From assembly GCF_000281045.1 (NCBI RefSeq), contig NW_008246085.1, positions 441,292 through 505,291 of the forward strand: DNA of 64,000 nt. Direction: 5' to 3'. Below, piece by piece: positions 23,748 through 34,184 of the stretch. A program made the translations under genes and the position numbers. The notes below the pieces were generated by a model that was not told the DNA's origin, did no database searches, and was given only the letters and a program-made list of their open reading frames with translations. Within the stretch, counting starts at the first letter, position 1. Each line of letters begins with the position of its first letter. The DNA is from Saprolegnia diclina VS20 (Eukaryota > Oomycota > Saprolegniomycetes > Saprolegniales > Saprolegniaceae).

Positions 23748-24536
23748 GCGCGCTCATCGAGCGGGCCGATACGAAGAAGATGCTGTACGACCAAGCACTC
23801 GACGGCGCAGGAAGCTTCATCTTGGGCTAGGTACCGCGCCTGTGGGCTCTGCAAGCGAGTGGTGCCGGGCGACCAGCGTACGTCGACTTTCACCAGCACG
23901 AGGCTCGGACAGGCAGCGTAGGACCGTACTGCCGCTTTTGCAACGTTTCGCTGCACGAGACGACCCAAGTGATCTGGAGGTACAAGCTCGTGGTACCTCT
24001 TTTGTATGCACGTCGCTGTGGCTCAGGCGTACGATAGCTCAGTTGCGCGATTGGCATGACGCTCCTCAACGTTATCCTTTTTGACGAAGGTACGCGAATG
24101 ATCTCGACCTGTCGATGAGTCCATGGGTGTAGTTGCTGAGGTGTTTCTTGGTGCGCCGGCCAGCCGCTATGCCAAAGTCCTCGCCTGCAACGTACGCGCG
24201 TCTCTGACATCGACTGTCGTAGCTACGGGAGAAGCTGCCGTCGCTTGATGCAGCGGTGGCCGAGACGCTCGAAGGGTCCCTTGTCGAGATGACGCTGCAG
24301 GTTGGTCTTCGCGTCGGGCCTTGGCTTGACGCAGGTGGACAAATAGGAGAGCGCGGTCAACTCCGCCACCGGATACGAGGTAACACGAGCAGCATTTATG
24401 TGAGCCCATGCGCATATCAATGAGCTAGCGAGAGCCCAAGGCCGTTCGCATTGCGTGGTATGGGTCCGCCGACGCGACGCCGCTGCTCACGCGTGTCCTC
24501 CAGCGCCACTACAAGGACAACAACGTCGCGCTCTAG
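23720..24536 (+). CDS. MEIOB/RPA1-like OB-fold protein (3' part resolved)
   Basis: Single-stranded-DNA-binding OB-fold protein resembling MEIOB, a meiotic RPA1 paralogue that stabilises recombination intermediates. The supported part reads QANLVPSALIERADTKKMLY, then after short introns a zinc-binding pattern (ACGLCKRVVPGD, PYCRFCN, i.e. CxxC...CxxC), WRYKLV, LLNVILFDEVAEVFLGAP and a C-terminal segment VRIAWYGSADATPLL ending at the stop at 24534-24536. The Cys4 ribbon inside the OB-fold, followed by FDEVAE.FLG, is the layout of the C-terminal OB of RPA1/MEIOB. The 5' half (roughly 23160-23720) is also likely coding, with PFNLVPGKRPSWRAMV near 23346, but I could not join its exons. It could be an RPA1 variant rather than true MEIOB. 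Confidence 0.5.
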
Positions 24537-24622
24537 TCGCTACCTTAGTTGCTTTGAGTAAAGACCTTGCTCTTCTTCTGCATTCGCATGACGACAGGGG
24601 TCGGTCGCTATATATTTATAGC

Positions 24623-25927
24623 ATGGTCGTCTTGGACATTGAGAAGCGCGAGGTGCACGCGCTCTGTGACCTCTTCCACGCCCTCGACGGTAGCTTCGCG
24701 TGTGGCGTCGGGTGGCTCATCGTATCGCAGGCTCGCGCTGGCGGCGCAAAGACGGGTGGCTCAAGCTGGACCGAACGCAAGAGCTCGCGTCGGGCGTTGG
24801 GCTCGACTGGTTTGGCACCAAGTGGGACAAAGGGCGGCTCGTCGCGCTCGACCTCAGTCGCAACGACCTCCGCGGGTCGCTGCCCGACCTCTTTGGGGCG
24901 TTCAAGAAGCTCCGGTCGCTTCAGCTGCGGGACAACCCGCGGCTCCGCGGTCTCATTTTCTCCGTGCCATGTCAAAATTCCCACACAAGATGTCCGAATA
25001 GGCCGACTGCCGCCGTCGCTCTATGCGCTCAAGCGACTCCAGCTCGTGTACGTCGATGGCACGCAGCTTGTGCACGTCGTCCCACCTGCGCTGGCGCACA
25101 ACCTCCACGTGACCCAGTACAAGGCGGACGCGATCGCGACAATTCGCTTCCATACGCCCGGCCCATGCCAGTGGATGGTCGACATCTCCGAGCAGGAAAT
25201 GTTTTTGGTGGCCGCCAAGCTCGAGGCGGCTAGGCAGCCACCGCGACCGCGCGCCATCGAGCGCTCGGCGATGAACGCGACGGGCGCCGAGCGCATGGCG
25301 GCCGCCACCAAGCTGCAGCAGCTCTATCGCGCCAAGATGGCGCGCCGCAAGTTTCGCGACCTCCTCTCGACCATCTACGAAGCGTACGTCGACCCTGCGT
25401 CCGGCGCCGCCTACTACGTCGATACGCGCACGGGCACTTTGACGTGGGAGAAGCCCGCGCTGCTGCGACGCGTGGACGCGATCGCTGGGACAAAGAAGGC
25501 GCCGCCGCCAGTCTTGCCGCAGCTCGACGAGTGGCAGCCGCTAAACGACGACGACGGCTACGAGGTAGACGGCCTCATACTGCTGCACGAGTGGTTGTGC
25601 ATGTCCGACATCTAGTACTACTGGAATCCTCGGACGAACGAGACGCGGTGGGAGGACCCGCGGCGCCGCCCAACAATCCGTGACGAGCTCCTCCGGCGCT
25701 ATGGCTTTGAAGCGACCGACGACGCGCGGTACGCACGCCTCTTTGCCGAGTACGACAAGGACCACAGCGGCAACATCGACGTCGACGAGTTCACGGCGCT
25801 CTGCGGCGACCTCGGGCTGCCCATGGGCCCAGCACAAATTGCGAGCGTTCTCTCGACACTCGACACGTCGGGCGACGGGCTCCTGAGCGTCGATGAGCTC
25901 AAGGGCTGGCTCGACATGGCGCACTAA
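24623..25927 (+). CDS. LRR - IQ - WW - WW - EF-hand scaffold/calcium-sensor protein
   Basis: Four exons (24623-24689, 24731-24949, 25002-25564, 25616-25927) join in phase to 386 residues with an unusual domain order. Leucine-rich repeats come first (LVALDLSRNDLRGSLPDLF; LRSLQLRDNPRL). An IQ motif follows (AATKLQQLYRAKMARRKFR), then a WW domain (YVDPASGAAYYVDTRTGTLTWEKP) and a second WW split by the last intron (YEYYWNPRTNETRWEDP). The C-terminus is a pair of EF-hands (DKDHSGNIDVDEF; DTSGDGLLSVDEL) with complete Ca2+ ligands. It probably binds calmodulin and proline-rich partners in a calcium-dependent way. A TATA-like run lies only a few bases before the chosen ATG, so the true start could be downstream. 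Confidence 0.82.
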
Positions 25928-25957
25928 CGCTATAAGACTCGGATGCAAGCTCAGTTA

Positions 25958-28900
25958 TTATAACGAGCGCTGGAGCATCGCCACGAGCTTCTCGGCGTCG
26001 ACAAGCGACCGCGTGAGGCCCACGAGAAGGCCGCGCTCGAGCGTGTAAATGTCGCGGCAGACGCACACGCAGCTGACGCCGATGTTCCCAAAGGTGATGG
26101 AATACTCGGCAAAAACCGCGTGGCCAATGGTCTCGAGCATCGGGGACGACGTCACCGACACGGTGACCGCGGCGTCGACGAGCGCCTTGAACTTGGCCAT
26201 GCCCGCCGGTCCTGCATACTTGCCCCAGAACGGAACGTCTTCTGGGACTTCGCACTGCAGCACAAAGGTGCTGCTGCCCGGGGGTAGCGTAATCAGAAAC
26301 GCATTCACCGAGGCTTCGTACATGGCGCGCACGGTGCGCAAGTGTGCTTCCTACAGCCGCACCTCCTTGACGCATGGGGTTCGGGATGTAAAGCTACCTC
26401 GTTGAGGTCGGCGCCCTTTGTCGCGAGGAAGATGGACGACGCGATCGCACGCAGCCAGGCGTCGCGCGAGGTGCGCTGCCGCAGCACCAGCGTCAGCGTC
26501 ACGTCCACCTCTTTGATCGTGTCAAAGCCGACGACCTGGAGACCAAACGCGTTCTGCTGCTTGACGTACACCATCCACTCGGCCGCGTGGCAATCCACCA
26601 TCGAGAAACCGGTCGACTTCTTGCCGCGCGAGAAGAGCCGCAGTTTGCTCGCCGGCTTTTCACTTGCGATGCGTAGTGAGCACGTGCTCTTGTGCAGCGT
26701 CAGATGCACTTTCTTCCATTGCCCGAGCGCGACTTGCTGGAAGACGTGCCCCGAGACAACGTCGCCGTCGTCTTCACTCTGAAGCGCATCGTCCAACGCA
26801 TCGAGGTCTGCGTCTGTGATCGGGAAGGACGCTTGGCTGCTGCTATGTTCGCGGCTCTGCGTCACCGCGTGGAGCGTCACGCTGGCCTTCTCGACAAGGT
26901 TGGCGGCCGACCCGACCGAGTCGAGGCGCTTGCGGTTGCCCGACGCGCTTGCAACGTCGTCCGTCTGCTTGTAGTGCTCGGCCACGAGGCGGCTCACCGT
27001 GTCGGCCCATGTCGGACTCTTTTGGCAGTACTGGCGCACGAGCTCCTGCTGCAGAGTTGGCGCACTAGCCCAAATAGACGAGTATCAGTTCTGATTTGGA
27101 GGCGGTAGGGGTGTACCTGCAGATCTGGTGGAGGCGGATCCCGAGGCGAGCGACATGGCCATGGTACGGTGTCTCGCGTGCGATCAGCCCTTGCTCAATG
27201 CACCGCAGCAGGTTCTGCGCTTCGTGTCGGAAGGCGCTTCGCAGCAAAACGTTGTTGGCTTTGCCGTTGGGGCGGTCGAGGAGCGTCAAGAAGATGCGTA
27301 AGAGCGAGTTGTGCAGGAGGTTGGCATTCGGGTGCAGCTCAAAGAGCGAGAGAAGCCCAGGAACGAGGTCGTGGTCGGCCATCGTGGCGTCCCATAGCTC
27401 GACTGCAATCATGGCTTTGATCGCGCGCAAGACGTGGAGGAGGAGAAAGCTGGACGTGAGCGGAATACAGTCGAGCGCGCCCGACCAGTTGCGCTTGAGC
27501 GGACTCGTGACGCTCGCGCATCGACTGTCGAGCCGGGCGTCGACGCTGCACCCGTCATCATCGTCGTCGTCGTCTTCGCTGTCGGAGAAGGACGCTTGGG
27601 TCGCCAAAAACGTAATTTGCCGGTTGTAGCGCGCAATGTGGATCAAGGTCGTGAGCATCGGCACGAGCTGGCCAAGGTGCTTGACGACGGTCTCGGCCAG
27701 CCCCACGATTGGCACTTGCTCGAGGAGCGCCGAAATGACGTCCAGCACAAACACTATTACCAGTCAACTTGATACGTTGATACGAAGACGCGAATACCGG
27801 TGGGTGTCGGGTTCATGGCAATGTCGGCGTGCACGTTCCAAAAGAGCAGCTCGTCGATGCTGATGTCGAGGAGAGGACTCAGGAGCGCAAGTGCGTCGGG
27901 CGACAGGATCGTGGCGACCACCCACGTCTGCAACTCGACGTCCATGACGCGCTGCATGTAGGCGGCGTTGGCCTCGAACGACGTCATGTGCGATGTGCCT
28001 CGCTGCAGGTACGTAAACGTGTCGGGGTACATGCCCGTGACGAGGCCGTGCAGGACGCTGCTGTGATTGGCCATGCGCGCCTGCGTCATGCCGTGGGCGA
28101 CGCCCCGCGCGGCCTTGAAATCATATGCCGTCCCAATCGAATGGAGCAGCCCGAGCACGAGCGAATTCGCAAAGGCACGGGACAAGTCGGCCGCATATCC
28201 GAGGTGCACAAGGCCGTGGACCAAGACCGCCATGTCTTCGAGATACGAGTGGAACAAGAGGCGTTCGCTCCATGTGACGCCATCGACCTGAAGGCTGCGA
28301 AGCATGGAAAACACGGGCGTGTAGATGATGTACGTCTTGGTCATCTGCACAGAGGTGACGGTTCTGTCATGCGCAGAGGAACATACCTTGATGAGGAATC
28401 CGAGAAGGATCGGGTCGAGTGGGACATCGCACCAGAGGCAGTGATAGAGGTCCAGGAACGCGTGGGACCACTCGTCTGTCGAGAGCTCTGTCCATGGGTA
28501 CTTGAAGGCGGATGGCGCCGGTCCTTGCTTGATGTTGATGTCCCACCAGTTGGGCGCAGAGGCCGCACGCTCGCGCAGCTGACCGTTGACCTTTTCAGTC
28601 GAGGCTTCGGGGCTCGACGGCCGCCGGCTGCACTCTTCTTTTTTTGCTGGTGCGGGCTGGTGCCACGTCAGGTACGCCGGGTACAGCCGCGTTGCGACAA
28701 AGAAGCACACGTACTGGTCGCGGTAGATGCCATAGTCGACGTCTTGCCGCAGCGTTTGGTGCACGCCAATGCCGCCAAACACGCGGCGAATCGCGGCTGG
28801 GTTGAGGATGAGGCGCTTCCAGTAGTCCGCAATCGGGTTGGACGCGTGGAGTGAGATGAGGCGCTCGATGCCACCGAGGAGCGTGGCGACGCTGTAGCGC

Positions 28901-29061
28901 GGGCAGAAGAGACACTCGACGCTCGTGACGTGGCGCAAGCTCTCGGCGTCATGCGAGCTTGGGCCCGCGTTCTGCGCAGCCTCGGTCCGGTCGCAGCAGC
29001 AGGCGTCGACCATCGAGAGCGGTTGTTGTCGACGTATCGCCCAATCAGACGCGCACGGCAA
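25958..29061 (-). CDS. Large helical protein with C-terminal PH-like domain (possibly SAPS-like)
   Basis: Five exons (29061-28387, 28344-27798, 27753-27117, 27064-26398, 26350-25958) join in phase to 972 residues. I do not recognise it firmly. The central part (LVPGLLSLFELHPNANLLHN, then YHGHVARLGIRLHQIC) is arranged like SAPS-domain regulatory subunits of PP6/Sit4 phosphatase. An acidic run of Asp/Glu/Ser lies near 27560. The last 300 residues hold a PH-type fold ending in the expected tryptophan helix (RDAWLRAIASSI) and a further beta-rich segment. The 5' end is uncertain: an inverted CCAAT box lies at about 29042, so translation may begin at 29013 (MVDACCC) instead. Function inferred only at fold level. 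Confidence 0.75.
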
Positions 29062-29508
29062 TGGCTTCTCGACACCGGATTGGTCGGCCGCAGGATGTCG
29101 AACTCGGACGCACTTTTATTCGAATTCGAGCGACAGTTAGCAAAGGTCCTCGTTGCACATTGCACATAGCAAGCACGCCGTCGCTCGTCGCCCAAGACGC
29201 TCGGCTTCCCGACGCTGCGTCGGCGGGGGCAGAGGATAGAAGAAGGTCGTCGCCAATTCTGTTGTCCTGGATACTTTCCGCCCAGCTACGTTATCCGGAC
29301 AATCCGAAGGAATCGGCACATGCCGAAATTAGTATCTCGGCGTCCAGCGAGTCCGGACAGCTTTGCTGGGCCGGGGTGACGAGCTTACAGGCACTTTTGC
29401 TGCGGCGGCGCAGTACCTCCGCACTAGTACGACGAATGTGGGGTGTAGAGCTGGGGTGTAGTTGCAGCTTGCCAGCTTAAGTGCGTTGGATTGGCTGTTT
29501 TTATCCGG
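29062..29508. promoter_or_regulatory. Divergent promoter between the PH-domain gene and ECHDC3
   Basis: About 450 bp without a supported gene. TTATCCGGAC lies at 29291-29300 and TTATCCGGAT at 29501-29510, the latter running directly into the ATG of the ECHDC3 gene. Confidence 0.45.
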
Positions 29509-30532
29509 ATGCGACGGCGATCTTCGAGCCTGGTCAGAATCGGAATGCTGTCGAAGGTGGTCCGCGATGGTGTGTGCGAGCTCACGCTTACGAGCGCCAA
29601 GACGCGCAATGCTCTCGGGCTCGGCCTCATCCGCGAGCTGCAGGACGCTCTCCGCAGCATCCACGAGGACCGTGCTGTTCGGTGCGTCGCTGGAGCAACG
29701 GGTCGATTTCTCGATCATCCTGTCTAGTGTCGTCGTGCTCGGCGCAGAGGGCCCGGTCTTTTGCTCGGGGCACAACCTCAAGGAAATGCATGCAGCGCGT
29801 GAGGCCTGCGCCTCCGACGATCAAGTGCTCGCCTCGTCCGACGGCGCGCGCAAGCTCAAGGAGACCTTCGACGAGTGCAGTCGCATGATGCAGTCGATCC
29901 TGACCTTGCATCAGCCCGTGATCGCCAAGGTCAACGGCGTCGCGACAGCAGCGGGGTGCCAGCTCGTCGCAACGTGTGACCTCGCGTTTGCGACGCCCCA
30001 CTCGAAGTTTTGCACGCCCGGTACGTTTCGCGCTTTCCCGCTGCGTGATGCACGAGCGTACATGTAGGCGTCAACATTGGGCTCTTTTGCTCGACGCCTG
30101 GTGTCGCGCTCGGTCGCGCCGTCGGCCGGAAGCAGGCCATGCGCATGCTTCTCACTGGTGACCTCGTCTCGGCCGACGACGCCGTCCAGATGGGTCTGCT
30201 CAACGACGTCGTGCCCGAGGCGGTGCGCAAGGCGTCCTTCTTCAAGATGTAATTTTCATCGTAGGAGCTCGACGCCCATGTGAGTGCTCTCGCGCAAGAG
30301 ATCGCGTCCAAGAGCCCGACGGCGCTTCGCCTTGGGAAGCGAGCTTTCTACCAGCAGCTCGAGATGCCCGTGGGCGACGCCTACGCGTTCGCGGCATCGG
30401 TACGCTTCCACGCACGTTCCTCGCGTTCTCCAAGCATCTTCCTAGGTCATGTGGACCAATATGATGGCCGAGGACGCCCGCCATGGGATCGGCGCCTTCC
30501 TCAGCAAGACCAAACCCAAGTGGCAAGACTAA
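29509..30532 (+). CDS. ECHDC3: Enoyl-CoA hydratase/isomerase family protein, ECHDC3-like, mitochondrial
   Basis: Crotonase-fold protein related to mitochondrial ECHDC3. Visible landmarks are the CoA-binding/oxyanion segment FCSGHNLKEMH, then KVNGVATAAGCQLVATCDLA, and GLFCSTPGVALGRAVGRKQAM. The GHNLKE and TPG combination is typical of ECHDC3. Exons are separated by about 45-bp introns (for example CGT|GTC at about 29680-29725, and A|ELDAH at 30220-30264). The N-terminus MRRRSSSLVRIGML is basic and hydroxylated, consistent with mitochondrial import. The start is the ATG at 29509 because the frame upstream lacks another ATG. The last exon ends FLSKTKPKWQD. Confidence 0.88.
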
Positions 30533-30592
30533 GATTATTAAATAACAACACATAGCGCGAGAGACAGTAGTACAACGAAGGCGCATGATGCG

Positions 30593-33500
30593 CTAGCGGA
30601 TGCGGAGCGTGACGAGGCCGGTGATATCCCCGGTGCGCCGACCCCCGACCGCCAGCGTCGCGCCGAACGGAACGCTGGACCCGTGGTGCGCGTACGCTTG
30701 GGACAGTGAGATGACGCACTGCCCGATCGCCTTGTCGGGCTTGCCAATGTGCAGCGCCACGTGCATGTGCGGCCGCGGGTGGGTGTTGGTCGTCTGCGCA
30801 ATGCCCTTGAGCTGCAGGCGGTGCAGACTCACCGTCTTGGTGTTCGAGTACAAGCTCATGTCGCGTCGAGTCTGTAGCCGCCCCGCCATCTCTTCCAACT
30901 ACATGAAGCGTCAGCACGCACGGAACTAGCATCGTATCATAGAACCAGTCGCTGGTGCAGATAGTCGTCTTCGCACGGCAGTGGGAAAAGCACCCGCGCC
31001 TCCACCGCGTCTACGCAGGTTGAAATATGCGACCCAACTAGCGACGTGGTTACCGTCAATGACAATGGCCGAGTCAGTTGTGCCACTGCGCGCCGACGAC
31101 TGGTCCGTCTTGGGCGCCGTATCTTCCTTGAACGTATCCCGCTCGACGTCCGTGTCATTTTGGCCGGACCACGTGATCTCAATGTGGCTCAGCGTCACCG
31201 TACAACGTTTCTGCGCCTTCTACAAAGCTAGGGTTAGGTGTAGCAAATCGGATCTATCGTACGAGATTCGTGTCGAGGCAGCGACTGCCCTGCTCCACAT
31301 ACGCCTCAAAGAGACAGCTCACGGGCTTGTGGTCCGAGACTGTTATGTGCTCGCAGCTGTTGTACGCGACGGGCGTGAGCCGCTCGCGCAAGTCGGGCAG
31401 CGAGTGGAAGAGAACGCGGTCCGTGTAGGACGGGACGCGCTCGGCCGCACCGGCGTGCAGTGAAAACACTGTCTCGAGCTGCGACGACGTCGTGTCGAGC
31501 TCGAGGTCGATGCGCGTGCCGCGTTGCCGGCGGTACGTCGGTGCAAATGCGATCGGCGCTTCTTCAAAATCATGGAAAATCTGCAGCACAATAAGAAATG
31601 ATAGCAATATTTCCGAGGCGTACCTTGGACTGCTGCATGCAGAGCCGCAGTTCGTCGTGCGGGAGGAGCGCCATCCACGCGTTCTCGCGCGTAATGCTGC
31701 TGTCGAGCGTCGCCACGCTCGAGTGTTCGTCGTCTTGGAGCAGAAGCGGCGGCTGCGGCGTCGGCGACGTCACGAGCGAGTACGCCGACGACGACATGGA
31801 ATGGAACCGCTCGATTTGGCTCTGCACCGAGAACGAGAGCGCGGCGTTCTTGACGTGGAGCAGCACCGACGCGAGGAGGTCGAGCACATGCCGCGCCGAC
31901 GCCTTCTGGTACGTGAGCCGGTAGTTGAGGTCGCCCATGACGATCGTGTGGTGGGCCATGATGGGCACATCGAACCCCGAGTGCGTCGCCGAGAGTACCA
32001 TGTTGTTGAGCACATGGCTCGTGTCGATGTTGCGCTTCTCGAGCTTGCTCGTTTTCTACAAGAATCGTCGACTAAGAACACACATGTCAAAAACGAGTCG
32101 GTGTACCGAGTCGGACGCGAGGTGGCAGTTGATGACGGCGAACGTCGAGTTGTAGTACCGAAACATAAAGCCGACCGCACCCTTGTTGGACGCACGGCCC
32201 ACGAGAAGTGACTTGCCGCAGTTGACCTACAGATAAGACGCGTCAGCAGCCGCATCGAAGGCGCGCATGATACCTTGGCCGAGGCGTCCAAGTGCATTTC
32301 AAACACCCGCGAGCTCACGTCGTCGGTCGCGACAAAGACCGTGATGGCGATGAAGCCCTACGCTGTCGATGAGCACACCAACGATCAATGAACAAAATAC
32401 ATGGAAGCCAAGCGCCGTGTTGCGGCTCCCAATCTCACGCGAGTAGGCCGTGAAGGACCGCTGCTTGCGCGGAAAGCCTTGGTGCTCCAAGTGGGCGTGG
32501 ATCGCCGCGCGGTAGTCGTCCAAGTAGAGACATTCTTGGAGCCCGATAACGTAGATATCGTGTCCCAGCGGAATCCAGTCGTCCTACAGCACGATACGAC
32601 GTCATTCGACGTGCTCTCTGCAACAAGTTCCTACGAGGTTCTTGGGCACACCGGCTTCGCCGCAGTTGAACGTGGTCGCAAAGATCATGGCGCGCTGGAG
32701 CTCATACTGGCTCAAGGAAAGCTCGTTGGCTTCGGACGGCGCGTCCTTCTTGTCACAGCCCAACTTGACGCCGCAGCAAGCGAGCGCGATGACAGCGATC
32801 GGGCAGTCGTGAAAGATGCCGCCGTACAAGACAGCGTTGATGAACCCTGCGCAGTGTGAGAAGGGTCATGCACCTCGGCGTGCACCTTGGAGGTTGATGG
32901 TCAGTTGCGCGAGCAGCACGAGTGGAAAATGAATCCGGCTGTCGTCGTGGGCCTGGATGCCTGCGATTGGAGGTCAGATAACTAGGATTCAAATATAGGG
33001 GCCTTGAACCTCGAAAGACGAGACTCGGAAGGAGCAGCACCACGGAGCAGACGAGGTAGAGCAAAAATTGCTTTTGCAATATCGAGTACGAAGTCGACGC
33101 GACGTCCGATGTCTCCCTAGACCATATTCGAGGTGATCATCCGCGGTAAAGTGGTGGTAAGACGTACTTTTGCGCCCACTTCCACGTGTTGTGCCACACG
33201 ATGCCAATCACGAGCGCGTTGAAAACGGCGCAGACGAGCAGGAGCGGGAAGAAGTGCTCCATCTTGGCGAGCCGTCCCTGCTTGGTCTCGCTCGAGAGCC
33301 AGCAGTAAAAGTCAGCGCCGCCGTACGCGCCACCTACGTAGCGCGTGGTCAAAAGGTCCTTCGCGAGCACCCTCAAACATACTGCACCAATGCCACACCG
33401 ACATGGCGGTCGCGGGGACAATGGAGATGGCAAGGTACCACTTGTGGCGGCTGCGGAGCTTCTCGTCCGAGTCGCGCTTGACACACCACCGGTAGAGGTT

Positions 33501-33895
33501 GAAGGCCATGCACGACGAGCAGACCCAGGCTATGTCCATGTTCAAGGCTGTGTGTAAGGCGGAGATCAAGTACCCTGCATGTTCCCGCAGTCAATGAGGA
33601 AGGCTTGGATGTCACACGCCACTTTGTTGGGGACGAGCGTCATCTCGGGCAGCTTGGCGACGGCAACCGCGAGGTCCATGGCCGACATGGCCACCACCAG
33701 CGTCGTCGAGTAGTCCATCTTTTCGCGGGCGACGACGCGGCCGTAGTGGCGCACGAGCACAAAGACACAGCCGAGCACCGAGATGGACCTGCACACGGCA
33801 TCGTTAGCACCACCCTGTTGCAGAGCGCTTGGCACGTACGCGGTCACGCCCACGGTCCAGTCCATGGCCGAGCGCTGGTCTGCGTCGAGCAGCAT
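30593..33895 (-). CDS. Receptor-enzyme fusion: cAMP-receptor-like 7TM GPCR + inositol polyphosphate 5-phosphatase
   Basis: Fifteen exons join in phase into one 883-residue protein (33895-33840, 33788-33574, 33529-33383, 33333-33168, 33116-33010, 32960-32886, 32846-32635, 32583-32401, 32357-32274, 32226-32107, 32055-31624, 31580-31263, 31219-31054, 31010-30946, 30898-30593). Residues 1-275 are a class E/cAMP-receptor-like GPCR: ACDIQAFLIDCGNMQG before TM3, AWVCSSCMAFNLYRW (TM3), and TM6-7 with INLQGFINAVLYGG, the LQG-N-Y motif. After a 30-residue linker a complete 5-phosphatase domain spans about 308-695: VIGLQECLY, KGAVGF, NCHLAS, MGDLNYRL, PSYTDRVLF and SDHKPVS, so it should be active on phosphoinositides. 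A single exon (32846-32635) encodes both TM7 and the first phosphatase motif, so this is a true fusion. The beta-rich C-terminal 180 residues are unassigned. Confidence 0.9.
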
Positions 33896-34184
33896 GGTGG
33901 TCGGCGGGATGGTGTGTGCAATGCATGACGTTCGGCAGAAGCCCGTTTCTCAAAGCTGTCTTCGCATACCTTGCTATTTGTATACCGTCTCAAGTAGGTG
34001 CGAAAGCGCCAAGGAGCGCCACCGACCACATTGCCCTTTCTCGACAAAAAAGGGTGCTTGCATACAATAAATCCATTCACGATTCCGCAACAGTCCCTGT
34101 TTTTGTCAACAATTCCGACCAGGCGTGGTATGTCAGGTGAGATCGTGGGCCCGAGGCCAATCCCACGCAGCGGGCCAGCACGCG

